A stretch of DNA of 64,000 nucleotides from assembly GCF_030124375.1 (NCBI RefSeq), contig NZ_JASKLS010000008.1:218451-282450 (forward strand), read 5' to 3'. Below are positions 52,249 through 60,510 of the stretch, piece after piece. The position numbers and the translations under genes are program-made. The notes beneath the pieces are model-generated. The model worked only from the letters and a program-made list of their open reading frames with translations. It was not told the DNA's origin and made no database searches. Numbering within the stretch: position 1 is the stretch's first letter; the number at the start of each line of letters is the position of its first letter. This stretch comes from Sinorhizobium sp. 6-70. GTDB lineage: Bacteria > Pseudomonadota > Alphaproteobacteria > Rhizobiales > Rhizobiaceae.

Positions 52249-53454
52249 TTACTGCGCCTCGACCGGTGTCGCCGTCGGCTCGGCGGTTTTGGCCGCCTCT
52301 GCCGCCTTCGCTGCCTCTGCCGCCTTCTCCGCTTCGAGCTTCCGCCAACGCCTTACGTTGGCGTTGTGCTCGTCCAGCGTAGCGGCAAAGACATGGCCGC
52401 CCGTTCCGTCCGCCACGAAATAAAGTTCCGGCGTACGCGAGGGGTTGGCGACGGCTTCAAGTGCCGCGCGGCCCGGATTGGCGATCGGGGTCGGCGGCAA
52501 GCCCTTGATGAGATAGGTGTTGTAAGGCGTTTCCTTATCAAGGTCCGACTTCAGGATCGCCCGGTCCGCCGGCTTCCCCTCTCCGCCGAAGATGCCATAT
52601 ATGATGGTCGGGTCGGATTGTAGCCGCATGCCCTTTTCGAGGCGATTGATAAATACCGACGCCACGCGCGGACGCTCGTCCGCGCGGCCCGTTTCCTTTT
52701 CGACGATCGAGGCGAGCGTCACGAACTCCTCGACGGTCGAGACCGGAAGGTCGGGGTCGCGCATTTCCCAGATCTGATCGACCAAAGCCTTCTGTGCTGC
52801 GATCATCTGCTGAACGATCTCGGCGCGCTTGGTGCCGCGGGTGAATTTGTAGGTGTCCGGCTTGAGCGTGCCCTCCGACGGCACATCCTGTGGCAAGTCG
52901 CCGACCAGCACCGGATCGTTGGCGAGCTTGTTGAACATCTGCTTGACCGTCAGTCCCTCCGGAAGCGAAACGGCGTACAGGATCGACTTGCCGGACTTCA
53001 GCAACTGCATGATTTCCTGCATCGACGACCCGGCCTTGATCTCGTATTCACCCGCCTTCAGCGTTTCGTTGTCGAGATAGGCTTCAGACACGAAACGGAA
53101 CACGCGGCCATCGGTAATGATGCTGTTGCGCTCAAGGCCGCTGGCAATTTCGCTGATGCCCGCGCCATTGCGAACAATGAAGTTCTTGTTGGCTTCCAGC
53201 GGGCCGGGCTTTTCGTATTCGTGCATCGCATAATAGACCGCGCCGGCGGCCGCGAGCGCCACGAAGACGATGACCGTCATCACGAAATTGAGAAAGATGA
53301 CGACCTGGCTGCGCGCCTTGCGCGAGCGCTTCGGCGGTTGCGGAACCTTTTCGGGGCGCAGGGCCTCGCTTGCCGATTTCGGGATGATCGGCCCGTTGCT
53401 CCCGGTTTCATTGCGGCCGAATTGTGCCCCGCTGTTATCGCTTGAGTCGCTCAC
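52249..53454 (-). CDS. mltG: Endolytic peptidoglycan transglycosylase MltG
   Basis: A 401-residue YceG/MltG protein that cuts nascent glycan strands at the inner membrane. It has a Pro-rich cytoplasmic N-terminus (about 1-48), one membrane segment (VVIFLNFVMTVIVFVALAAA, about 50-72), a LysM-like region and the catalytic domain with LASIVEKETGRADERPRVAS near residue 265 (catalytic Glu) and LQSDPTIIYGIFG near 295. ELYFVADGTGGHVFA follows. The last 35 residues are an Ala/Glu/Lys repeat (AEKAAEAAKAAEAAKTAE) not seen in E. coli MltG. It follows fabF after 326 bases. Confidence 0.94.
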   Translation of the reverse strand: MSDSSDNSGAQFGRNETGSNGPIIPKSASEALRPEKVPQPPKRSRKARSQVVIFLNFVMTVIVFVALAAAGAVYYAMHEYEKPGPLEANKNFIVRNGAGISEIASGLERNSIITDGRVFRFVSEAYLDNETLKAGEYEIKAGSSMQEIMQLLKSGKSILYAVSLPEGLTVKQMFNKLANDPVLVGDLPQDVPSEGTLKPDTYKFTRGTKRAEIVQQMIAAQKALVDQIWEMRDPDLPVSTVEEFVTLASIVEKETGRADERPRVASVFINRLEKGMRLQSDPTIIYGIFGGEGKPADRAILKSDLDKETPYNTYLIKGLPPTPIANPGRAALEAVANPSRTPELYFVADGTGGHVFAATLDEHNANVRRWRKLEAEKAAEAAKAAEAAKTAEPTATPVEAQ

Positions 53455-53780
53455 GATTATCCCGAATCCGAAATTCGCAACTTCAATCGAGCTGCCGCCG
53501 GTGCGAATTTCGGCTTAGACCGACGGCAAGCTGAATGTGTCAGAGCAATGGATATTCTACAAATTGTCAGAAATGCCTTGCGCGAACATAGTCTCGGCGT
53601 CGCCGCCCGGCGGCGGCGAATCCTCCGACTACAGCTTGTAGCGAGCAATGCGGCAAAAAGCAGGATCACAAGCCGGTGTTTGAACCGCACCGGAGGTCGG
53701 AAGCGGATTTCCGACAGGATGACGATCCTCGGCAGAATCAGCCGAGAATCGTCGTGATCGATCGCGTCGCGCAGCCGGTT
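53455..53780. other. Gene-free region between fabF and mltG, with a hairpin
   Basis: At 53721-53753, GACGATCCTCGGC and GCCGAGAATCGTC pair at 12 of 13 positions around a 7-base loop, 28 bases beyond the fabF stop. It may end fabF transcription but lacks a U tract. The rest holds a GC-rich palindrome near 53602 and presumably an mltG promoter. A leftward frame here with a signal-like start was judged not to be a gene. Confidence 0.45.
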
Positions 53781-55046
53781 TCAGTTGCCGTTATAGCGGC
53801 GCAGCACCAGCGAGGCATTCGTGCCGCCGAAACCGAAGGAGTTCGACAGAGCGACGTTGATCTCGCGCTTGCGCGCGACATGCGGCACCAAGTCGATCTT
53901 CGTCTCGACGGATGGATTATCGAGGTTGAGAGTGGGCGGAGCGATGTTGTCGCGAATCGCAAGCGCCGAGAAGATCGCCTCGATCGCGCCCGCGGCGCCG
54001 AGCAGGTGCCCGATTGCCGACTTTGTCGAGGACATGGATATCTTGGACGCACTGTTGCCGACCAGCCGCTCGACCGCGCCGAGCTCGATCGTATCGGCCA
54101 TCGTCGAGGTGCCGTGGGCATTGATATAGTCGACGTCGTCGGCCATCAGACCGGCCCGCTTCAGTGCCATCTGCATGCAACGATACGCGCCGTCGCCGTC
54201 CTCGGACGGAGCGGTGATGTGGAAGGCGTCGCCGGAAAGACCGTAGCCGACGATTTCGGCATAGATCTTGGCGCCGCGTGCCTTCGCATGCTCGAGCTCT
54301 TCGAGGATGACGACGCCTGCGCCTTCACCCATGACGAAACCGTCGCGATCGGCGTCATAGGGGCGCGATGCCTTTTCCGGGTTGTCGTTGTGCTGGGTCG
54401 AAAGCGCCTTGCAGGCGGCGAAACCTGCGAGCGAGATGCGGCAGATCGGCGACTCCGTGCCACCCGCCACCATCACATCGGCATCGCCGAGCGCGATCAG
54501 CCGGCTCGCGTCGCCGATCGCGTGTGCGCCCGTCGAGCAGGCTGTCACGACCGAATGGTTCGGGCCACGCAGCTTGTGGCGAATGGAGACCTGGCCCGAC
54601 GCGAGATTGATCAGGCGGCCGGGAATGAAGAACGGAGAAATACGGCGCGGTCCCTTGTCCCGCAGCGTATAGCCCGCATCGACGATGCCCTCGAGACCAC
54701 CGATGCCGGAACCGATCAGCACGCCGGTCGCAATCTGGTCCTCATCGCTTTCCGGCTTCCAGCCGGCATCGGCCAGGGCCATATCGGCAGCCGCCATCGC
54801 ATAAACGATGAAGGGGTCGACCTTGCGCTGCTCCTTCGGCTCCATCCAGTCGTCGGCATTGAAGGTGCCGTCCGAGCCGTCGCCGAAAGGAATACGGCAG
54901 GCGATCTTGGCAGGAAGATCCTCAACCTCGAATTCGGTCACCTTGCGCGCAGCATTCTGGCCCGCGATAAGACGCGACCAGCTGACTTCGGTTCCGCAAC
55001 CCAAAGGAGATACCATGCCGGTACCGGTGATAACGACACGTCTCAT
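53781..55046 (-). CDS. fabF: Beta-ketoacyl-ACP synthase II
   Basis: A 421-residue KAS II that elongates acyl-ACP by condensation with malonyl-ACP. MRRVVITGTGMVSPLGCGTE opens the protein. The catalytic Cys is in SVVTACSTGAHAIGDASR near residue 170; the two His are in YINAHGTSTMADTIELGAVE and TKSAIGHLLGAAGAIEAIFS. The C-terminus NSFGFGGTNASLVLRRY is typical. It follows acpP after 220 bases and belongs to the fabD-fabG-acpP-fabF cluster. Confidence 0.97.
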   Translation of the reverse strand: MRRVVITGTGMVSPLGCGTEVSWSRLIAGQNAARKVTEFEVEDLPAKIACRIPFGDGSDGTFNADDWMEPKEQRKVDPFIVYAMAAADMALADAGWKPESDEDQIATGVLIGSGIGGLEGIVDAGYTLRDKGPRRISPFFIPGRLINLASGQVSIRHKLRGPNHSVVTACSTGAHAIGDASRLIALGDADVMVAGGTESPICRISLAGFAACKALSTQHNDNPEKASRPYDADRDGFVMGEGAGVVILEELEHAKARGAKIYAEIVGYGLSGDAFHITAPSEDGDGAYRCMQMALKRAGLMADDVDYINAHGTSTMADTIELGAVERLVGNSASKISMSSTKSAIGHLLGAAGAIEAIFSALAIRDNIAPPTLNLDNPSVETKIDLVPHVARKREINVALSNSFGFGGTNASLVLRRYNGN

Positions 55047-55221
55047 AACCCGTGACCCACCCTGACTGTTCAGTTCCAGAGCCGGACCGGACCACGCGTG
55101 ACGACCCCGATCCGTGCATCCATTGTAAATTTCTCATGTGACGATCAGAGGGAAAGGCGGGAACGCTTTGCTGATCGAGACCCGCGGTCGACGCAGGTCA
55201 GCCCACTTCCCCTGGGCTGGT

Positions 55222-55245
55222 ACGGGCCGCGACAAAGCGGCCCGT
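55222..55245 (-). terminator. Hairpin after acpP
   Basis: ACGGGCCGC (55222-55230) pairs perfectly with GCGGCCCGT (55237-55245) around a 6-base GACAAA loop, 21 bases beyond the acpP stop. No U tract follows on the leftward strand, so it may be a processing or attenuation hairpin that keeps acpP mRNA more abundant than fabF. Confidence 0.5.
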
Positions 55246-55266
55246 CAACGGCCTGGACCGTAAGAA

Positions 55267-55503
55267 TCAGGCCTGAGCCTTCTCGATGAACTTGACGGCA
55301 TCGCCGACGGTCAGGATCGAATCTGCCGCGTCGTCCGGGATCTCGACACCGAATTCTTCTTCGAATGCCATGACCAGTTCGACGGTGTCGAGCGAGTCCG
55401 CGCCGAGGTCATCGATGAAGCTTGCGCCTTCGCTGACCTTTTCGGCGTCGACGCCAAGATGATCAATAACAATTTTCTTCACGCGTTCTGCGATATCGCT
55501 CAT
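55267..55503 (-). CDS. acpP: Acyl carrier protein
   Basis: A 78-residue ACP that carries growing acyl chains on a phosphopantetheine arm. MSDIAERVKKIVIDHLGVDA opens the protein; the modified Ser is in IDDLGADSLDTVELVMAFEE (Ser 37). The protein is strongly acidic, as expected. The ATG at 55503 is certain from conservation. A 333-base gap to fabG upstream suggests its own promoter, and a hairpin follows the stop. It is distinct from the carrier domain in the fusion protein at 31455-34103. Confidence 0.98.
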   Translation of the reverse strand: MSDIAERVKKIVIDHLGVDAEKVSEGASFIDDLGADSLDTVELVMAFEEEFGVEIPDDAADSILTVGDAVKFIEKAQA

Positions 55504-55836
55504 GTCGGAGTTCCTCGACCTTCGTTTCTCTGCGGCGCCATTGTTGGCGCCGTCACTTTCAATCAAGCCTGATAGACCAAGATGGTCCGCCGGGCAATCC
55601 ATCCAACCGAACCCGCGGAAAACCCAGGGCAGCAAGGGCTGCCGGACACCTGGCCGGACCGGTCGACTGCGCACAGTCATGGCCCGATTAACACGGTTTA
55701 AGTCTGCCGCAAAGGGCGAAAATGCCCGACATTCGCTTGGTCAACATTGAATTTCAGGCATTTGGCACCGACCGGTGAAGGCGGCGAACCAAGCGTCAGC
55801 GACGGGTCACACGCGCCGTTCTTCACCGGTGTCGGA
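55504..55836. promoter_or_regulatory. fabG-acpP intergenic region with long hairpin
   Basis: This 333-base gap has no gene. ACCGGTGAAG (55771-55780) and CTTCACCGGT (55821-55830) are perfect arms with partly pairing inner sequence, 6 bases beyond the fabG stop, so the structure may end or attenuate fabG transcription. The acpP promoter should lie closer to 55503. I see no clear -35/-10 pair. Confidence 0.45.
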
Positions 55837-56574
55837 TCAGATCATCGCCATGCCGCCGTTGACGTGAATGGTCTGGCCGGTGACATAGCCCGCTTCGGTC
55901 GAAGCAAGATATGCAACGGCGGATGCGACCTCTGCACCCGAGCCCATGCGCCGCATCGGGATCGCACCCATGATGCTTTCCTTCTGCTTGTCATTGAGCT
56001 TACCGGTCATCGCACTTTCGATGAAGCCCGGAGCGACGCAGTTGACGGTAACGTTGCGGGTGGCGATTTCCTGCGCGAGCGACTTGGAGAACCCGATCAT
56101 GCCGGCCTTCGAGGCACAATAGTTGGCCTGGCCGGGGTTTCCGGTGACGCCGACGACGGAGGTGATGTTGACGATGCGGCCGAAGCGGCGGCGCATCATC
56201 GGATGCGTGAGCTCGCGGGTCAGGCGGAAGACCGCCGTGAGGTTGACCTCGATGACGTTGTCCCAGTCTTCATCGCTCATGCGGACGAAAAGGCCGTCCT
56301 TGGTGATGCCGGCATTGTTGACGAGGATATCGACCCCGCCGAGTTCAGCCTCGGCCTTCTCGCCAAGTGCCTTGACTTCGGCGCGATCGGAAAGATTGGC
56401 AGGGAAGATCTGGACACGCTCGCCAAGCACGTTGGCGAGCGCTTCGAGTTTCTCGACACGGGTGCCGTGCAGGCCGACAATGGCGCCCTGTGCGTGCAGG
56501 ATGCGGGCGATTTCCTCGCCGATGCCGCCGGATGCGCCGGTGACGAGAGCCTTGCGGCCGGAAAGATCAAACAT
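55837..56574 (-). CDS. fabG: 3-oxoacyl-ACP reductase
   Basis: A 245-residue NADPH-dependent SDR that reduces 3-oxoacyl-ACP. MFDLSGRKALVTGASGGIGE contains the cofactor loop; ILVNNAGITKDGLFVRMSDE is the NNAG block; the catalytic Ser and YxxxK are in ITSVVGVTGNPGQANYCASK (Tyr 150 region). VTGQTIHVNGGMAMI ends the protein. It lies 26 bases after fabD on the same strand, so fabD-fabG are probably one transcript. Confidence 0.96.
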   Translation of the reverse strand: MFDLSGRKALVTGASGGIGEEIARILHAQGAIVGLHGTRVEKLEALANVLGERVQIFPANLSDRAEVKALGEKAEAELGGVDILVNNAGITKDGLFVRMSDEDWDNVIEVNLTAVFRLTRELTHPMMRRRFGRIVNITSVVGVTGNPGQANYCASKAGMIGFSKSLAQEIATRNVTVNCVAPGFIESAMTGKLNDKQKESIMGAIPMRRMGSGAEVASAVAYLASTEAGYVTGQTIHVNGGMAMI

Positions 56575-56600
56575 GGGCTTGTTCCTTATAACTGGAGCGC

Positions 56601-57545
56601 TCAGGCCAGAAGGGCGGCGAGCGCCGTGTCGATATCGGCGGGCGTATTGACGGCGATGCCGTTGACAGTCTTGTCGATCCGTCGGGCAAGTCCCGTCAGC
56701 ACCTTGCCCGAGCCGATTTCATAAAGCGTCGTGACATTATTGGCCGCGAACCATTCGACCGTCTCGCGCCAGCGTACCTGGCCGGTCACTTGCTCGACGA
56801 GCAACCGGGCAATCTCGCCGGCATCGTTCACCGGAGCAGCCAGCACATTCGCCACGAGCGGAACGGAGGGATCGCGTTTCTCAACCTTGGCGAGTGCATC
56901 GCGCATGGCGTCGGCGGCGGGCGTCATCAGCGACGAATGGAAGGGTGCGGAGACGGGCAGCATCAGCGCGCGTTTGGCGCCCTTTTCGGAGGCGAGTGCG
57001 GCCGCCTTCTCCACTGCCTGCTTCTCGCCCGAGATCACCAGCTGCCCGCCGCCGTTATCGTTGGCGATCTGGCAGGAGCCGAGCGACGCTGCTTCGCGAC
57101 AAACCGTTTCGACATCGGCATGTTCCAGGCCGATGATGGCTGCCATGGCACCTTTGCCGACCGGAACGGCCGCCTGCATCGCATTGCCGCGAATGCGCAA
57201 GAGCCGTGCCGTATCGGCGAGCGAAAATGTTCCGGCAGCGCAAAGTGCGGAATATTCGCCGAGCGAATGGCCGGCGACGAACGAAACCTTGGTCTTGAGA
57301 TCGAGCCCCCTGGCTTCAAGCACGCGGATCACGGCTAAGGAGACGGCCATCAGCGCCGGCTGCGCGTTTGCCGTCAGCGTCAGCGTTTCCTCCGGCCCGT
57401 TCCACATGACCTCCGACAGCTTTTCGCCGAGCGCTTCATCGACTTCGGCGAAGACGGCTGCCGCCTCCGGAAAGGCGTCGGCCAGATCCTTGCCCATGCC
57501 GACAGCCTGACTGCCCTGCCCGGGGAACGTGAATGCAATGCTCAT
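56601..57545 (-). CDS. fabD: Malonyl-CoA:ACP transacylase
   Basis: A 314-residue FabD that loads malonyl groups onto ACP. MSIAFTFPGQGSQAVGMGKD is the characteristic start (oxyanion Gln), and the nucleophile Ser is in FVAGHSLGEYSALCAAGTF (GHSLG, about residue 92). The His is expected in VSAPFHSSLMTPAADAMRDA near 200. It is the first gene of the leftward fatty-acid cluster. The region upstream (57546-57846) separates it from the divergent aldo/keto reductase. Confidence 0.96.
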   Translation of the reverse strand: MSIAFTFPGQGSQAVGMGKDLADAFPEAAAVFAEVDEALGEKLSEVMWNGPEETLTLTANAQPALMAVSLAVIRVLEARGLDLKTKVSFVAGHSLGEYSALCAAGTFSLADTARLLRIRGNAMQAAVPVGKGAMAAIIGLEHADVETVCREAASLGSCQIANDNGGGQLVISGEKQAVEKAAALASEKGAKRALMLPVSAPFHSSLMTPAADAMRDALAKVEKRDPSVPLVANVLAAPVNDAGEIARLLVEQVTGQVRWRETVEWFAANNVTTLYEIGSGKVLTGLARRIDKTVNGIAVNTPADIDTALAALLA

Positions 57546-57846
57546 GGGATGCCCTTCCCTGGATCACGAAACGATTGCAGCGAAGCGGAACTCTCGCGGT
57601 CGTTTCTCATCCGCGCCAATTTTCTCTCTCCATTCACATTCCTGAACAGCGAGTCAAGCGCAGAGGCTGACCTTCGCGATTCCCGGCGGGCTTTTGCCCT
57701 TGATCTTCGTCAATCAAGGCGTAAGTTGCCGCGCATTGCTGCCGCGCCGGCTGACAAGCCATCAACCGCGGCGCCACTCAATTCATTTGGCGGCGCGCCC
57801 TTCCCTCCCGCCGGCGCGAAACCGCCTCCACGAGGAACATTACTTC
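57546..57846. promoter_or_regulatory. Divergent fabD/aldo-keto reductase region
   Basis: This 301-base gap holds the presumed promoters of fabD and the aldo/keto reductase. A FixK/FNR-type box at 57700-57713 is described separately. No gene or RNA was recognised here. Confidence 0.4.
57700..57713. promoter_or_regulatory. Candidate FixK/FNR-type box
   Basis: TTGATCTTCGTCAA matches TTGA-N6-TCAA and 9 of the 10 fixed positions of TTGAT-N4-ATCAA, the site of rhizobial FixK and related FNR-family activators. It lies 133 bases before the aldo/keto reductase start. One near-match in 64 kb could be chance. Confidence 0.35.
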
Positions 57847-58890
57847 ATGCGCTACAACACGCTGGGCCGCACAGGCATCAAGGTTTCGGAGATCTGCCTC
57901 GGCACAATGACCTGGGGCTCACAGAATACGCAGACCGAAGCCCATGGACAGCTTAATTACGCCTTCGACCGCGGCGTCAATTTCGTTGATACAGCCGAAC
58001 TCTATCCGACGACACCGCTTTCAGCCGAAACCTACGGCAACACCGAGCGCATCATCGGGAACTGGCTGGCGGCGCGCGGCCGGCGCGACGATGTGGTGCT
58101 CGCGACCAAGGTGGCCGGCCCCGGCCGTCCCTATATCCGCGACGGCGGACCAACAACACCCGAAGGTATAGAAGAGGCCCTGAACGCCAGCCTCAAGCGG
58201 CTGAAGACGGACTATGTGGACCTTTACCAGCTTCATTGGCCGAATCGCGGCCATTATCACTTCCGCAACGCCTGGACCTACGACCCGTCGCGGCAAGACC
58301 AGGAGCACGTCGCCGCCGACCTGAAAGCGATACTCGACAAGCTTGGCGAACTCGTGAAGGCCGGCAAGATTCGCGCCGTCGGGCTTTCGAACGACACCGC
58401 CTGGGGCGCCATGAAGATGCTCGATCTCTCCAACAGATATGGCCTGCCGCGCGTTGCTACGATCCAGAACGAATACAATCTGCTCTATCGCGCCTACGAC
58501 CTCGATCTGGCGGAACTGTCCCATCACGAGGATGTCGGCCTGCTTGCCTATTCGCCGCTCGCGGCTGGTCTTCTGACCGGCAAATACGTCGAGGGGGCAA
58601 AGCCCGCAGGATCCCGCCTATCGATCAACGGCGATCTTGGCGGCCGCTTCACGCCGCACCAGGAGCCCGCCGTCGCCGCCTATGTGGCGCTTGCCCGCGA
58701 GCATGGCCTCGACCCGGCACAGATGGCGATCGCCTTCTGCCTGACACGTCCGTTCATGGCTTCGGTCATCATCGGCGCAACGTCGATGGAACAATTGAAC
58801 ACCGATATCGGCGGTGCGGCTGTCACGCTTTCGCAAGATGTGATGAATGGCCTCCGGCGCCTCCACCGGCTCTACCCGGCGCCGATCTGA
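57847..58890 (+). CDS. Aldo/keto reductase (Tas-like)
   Basis: A 347-residue NADP(H)-dependent aldo/keto reductase. MRYNTLGRTGIKVSEICLGT opens the protein. The catalytic tetrad is visible: NFVDTAELYPTTP (Asp, Tyr), LATKVAGPGRP (Lys) and LYQLHWPNRG (His). LLAYSPLAAGLLTGKY and FCLTRPFMASVIIGATSMEQ bind the cofactor. Closest in pattern to E. coli Tas. The ATG at 57847 is 14 bases after GAGGA, so the ribosome site is poor. The substrate is unknown. It is convergent with the copper-storage-type gene, 25 bases away. Confidence 0.9.
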   Translation: MRYNTLGRTGIKVSEICLGTMTWGSQNTQTEAHGQLNYAFDRGVNFVDTAELYPTTPLSAETYGNTERIIGNWLAARGRRDDVVLATKVAGPGRPYIRDGGPTTPEGIEEALNASLKRLKTDYVDLYQLHWPNRGHYHFRNAWTYDPSRQDQEHVAADLKAILDKLGELVKAGKIRAVGLSNDTAWGAMKMLDLSNRYGLPRVATIQNEYNLLYRAYDLDLAELSHHEDVGLLAYSPLAAGLLTGKYVEGAKPAGSRLSINGDLGGRFTPHQEPAVAAYVALAREHGLDPAQMAIAFCLTRPFMASVIIGATSMEQLNTDIGGAAVTLSQDVMNGLRRLHRLYPAPI

Positions 58891-58915
58891 GCGGCTCTCG
58901 CCGCCAAGCGCGGAC

Positions 58916-59248
58916 TTAAGCCGCCATCTGGCGGCAGCTCTCGGCGCAGCGCCAGCAGGCTTCGGCGCATTCGGCCATGTCGCCGATGCGCTCGCAATCC
59001 TTGGCGCATTCGGTGCAGATCTCCGCACATTCCCGGCACAGATGCGCGTGATGGGGGCTGCCGATCAACATGAAATGCGCCGCGGTCCGGCAGATCTCGG
59101 CGCAGGCCGCCATCAGCCTGAAATGTGCCGGTTCGGTATGTTCGCCGCCCGCCTGGAGGCAATGGTTCATCGCGGTCGACAGGCAAGCGCCATAACAGTC
59201 CAGACAATTGTCGATGCACGCTTGCATTTTTGGATCAACATGGGCCAT
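58916..59248 (-). CDS. Four-helix-bundle copper-storage protein (Csp3/DUF326-like)
   Basis: A 110-residue protein with 16 Cys in helix-spaced CxxxC and CxxC patterns: MQACIDNCLDCYGACLSTAM, MAACAEICRTAAHF, LCRECAEICTECAKDCERIG and ECAEACWRCAESCRQMAA. This is the pattern of four-helix-bundle copper-storage proteins, whose Cys line the core and bind many Cu(I) ions. It has no signal peptide, so it resembles cytosolic Csp3 rather than exported Csp1. His residues (HFMLIGSPHHAHLC) near one end fit the copper entrance. The ATG at 59248 is used. Confidence 0.88.
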   Translation of the reverse strand: MAHVDPKMQACIDNCLDCYGACLSTAMNHCLQAGGEHTEPAHFRLMAACAEICRTAAHFMLIGSPHHAHLCRECAEICTECAKDCERIGDMAECAEACWRCAESCRQMAA

Positions 59249-59604
59249 CGTCGGCTCCCGCTGTTTTGAGTTGCCGATATCCAACAGCAATGCCCGGCGA
59301 TTGTTCCGGCGGAGTACCTGACAGCGCCCGGACGCCGAAGTTCGGATCGCGGCTTGCATTTCGGCAGAAAATCCGTATAAGCGCGCTGTTCGAAACACCC
59401 GGTCTTCTGGCTGGTGGCTGAACGGAGGGCCGGTTTCCGCGTTGGAAGCCGCCAGGAATGCAAGGCATTCCGGCCTCCCGTGTCTCCGCTCTCGACCGTC
59501 TCGATACAACACTTTCTTGCCGGCCGCCTCGCGGCCCTTAAGAACAGTCGTTGAGGCTTAGCCGCCGAGGTCCGGGCTGATTAACGCAAGAAAGGCAAGC
59601 CACA
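59249..59604. other. Gene-free region upstream of rpsF
   Basis: This 356-base gap lies between the divergent copper-storage-type gene and rpsF. It should contain both promoters and the rpsF leader. I looked for a CueR-type dyad near the copper gene and a folded S6/S18 leader near rpsF and saw neither clearly. Confidence 0.4.
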
Positions 59605-60051
59605 ATGGCTCTTTATGAACACGTATTCCTTGCCCGGCAGGATATCACGCCGCAGCAGGTCGATGCCCTCGTCGAGCAGTACAAGGGCGTCATCGAAGCG
59701 AACGGCGGCAAGGTCGGTCGCGTCGAAAACTGGGGTCTGAAGTCCCTCACCTACCGTATCAAGAAGAACCGCAAGGCTCATTACGTCCTGATGGACATCG
59801 ATGCTCCGGCACCGGCCGTCCACGAAGTCGAGCGCCAGATGCGCATCAACGAAGACGTCCTGCGCTACATGACGATCGCCGTCGAAAAGCACGAGGAAGG
59901 CCCGTCCGCGATGATGCAGAAGCGTGATCGCGACGATCGTCCGCGCGGCGAAGGCCGTGGCCCGCGTGAAGGCGGTTTCGACCGTGGCCCGCGTCCGGAC
60001 CGTGGCGACCGTGAAGACCGTCCGCGCCGTCCGCGTGAAGACCGCGCGTAA
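59605..60051 (+). CDS. rpsF: 30S ribosomal protein S6 with charged C-terminal tail
   Basis: A 148-residue S6, which pairs with S18 on the 30S platform. MALYEHVFLARQDITPQQVD and GKVGRVENWGLKSLTYRIKK are conserved, and the core ends near residue 105. The last 40 or so residues are a low-complexity Arg/Asp/Gly/Pro tail with repeats such as DRDDRPRGEGRGPRE and DRGDREDRPRRPRED, longer than in E. coli S6 but common in alphaproteobacteria. It precedes rpsR by 24 bases, with GGAG before that ATG, in the conserved rpsF-rpsR-rplI order. Confidence 0.97.
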   Translation: MALYEHVFLARQDITPQQVDALVEQYKGVIEANGGKVGRVENWGLKSLTYRIKKNRKAHYVLMDIDAPAPAVHEVERQMRINEDVLRYMTIAVEKHEEGPSAMMQKRDRDDRPRGEGRGPREGGFDRGPRPDRGDREDRPRRPREDRA

Positions 60052-60075
60052 CCCGAAGCTTAGGAGATAAAAACA

Positions 60076-60324
60076 ATGGCTGAAGTTTCTTCCGCTCCGG
60101 TACGCCGTCCATTCCACCGTCGCCGCAAGACCTGCCCCTTCTCGGGTGCGAACGCTCCGCGGATCGACTACAAGGACATCCGCCTCCTGCAGCGCTACAT
60201 TTCCGAGCGCGGCAAGATCGTTCCGTCCCGCATCACGGCCGTTTCCCAGAAGAAGCAGCGCGAACTCGCCCAGGCGATCAAGCGTGCGCGCTTCCTCGGC
60301 CTGCTGCCCTACGTCGTATCGTAA
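60076..60324 (+). CDS. rpsR: 30S ribosomal protein S18
   Basis: An 82-residue S18 that binds S6 and helix 22-23 of 16S rRNA. RRKTCPFSGANAPRIDYKDI and RLLQRYISERGKIVPSRITA followed by KKQRELAQAIKRARFLGLLP are unmistakable. One Cys in RRKTCPF is kept, and the protein is strongly basic. It has AGGAGAT before the ATG. Two hairpins downstream (60329-60347 and 60375-60407) separate it from the DUF2232 gene. Confidence 0.98.
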   Translation: MAEVSSAPVRRPFHRRRKTCPFSGANAPRIDYKDIRLLQRYISERGKIVPSRITAVSQKKQRELAQAIKRARFLGLLPYVVS

Positions 60325-60328
60325 GGTG

Positions 60329-60407
60329 GACTGACTCTCCGTCAGTCGAATGACTCGACGGCAATTGACTCCGGGGCAAGGCTTTTCCCTCAGGTAAGTG
60401 CCTTGCC
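60329..60407 (+). terminator. Paired hairpins after rpsR
   Basis: GACTGAC (60329-60335) pairs with GTCAGTC (60341-60347) around a 5-base loop. GGCAAGGC (60375-60382) pairs with GCCTTGCC (60400-60407). They lie 5 and 51 bases after rpsR and may partly terminate or attenuate before the DUF2232 gene. There is no strong U tract. Confidence 0.45.
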
Positions 60408-60510
60408 TCTCTCCCTTCCGCGGTGGGCGCGGATCGGAACCGGCGCATGCGCCAAAATCCCATGTTGGGGCCCAGTCGACCCCTAACTGCGTTGAAGCAG
60501 GACAGCGAAC

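Noticed and set aside
53457..53690. A leftward 77-codon frame upstream of mltG with a lipoprotein-like start (MRFKHRLVILLFAALLATSC)
   Set aside because: There is no ribosome site, and the sequence after the Cys is Arg-rich with no sign of selection. Possibly a chance signal-like start; orthologue conservation would be needed to revive it.
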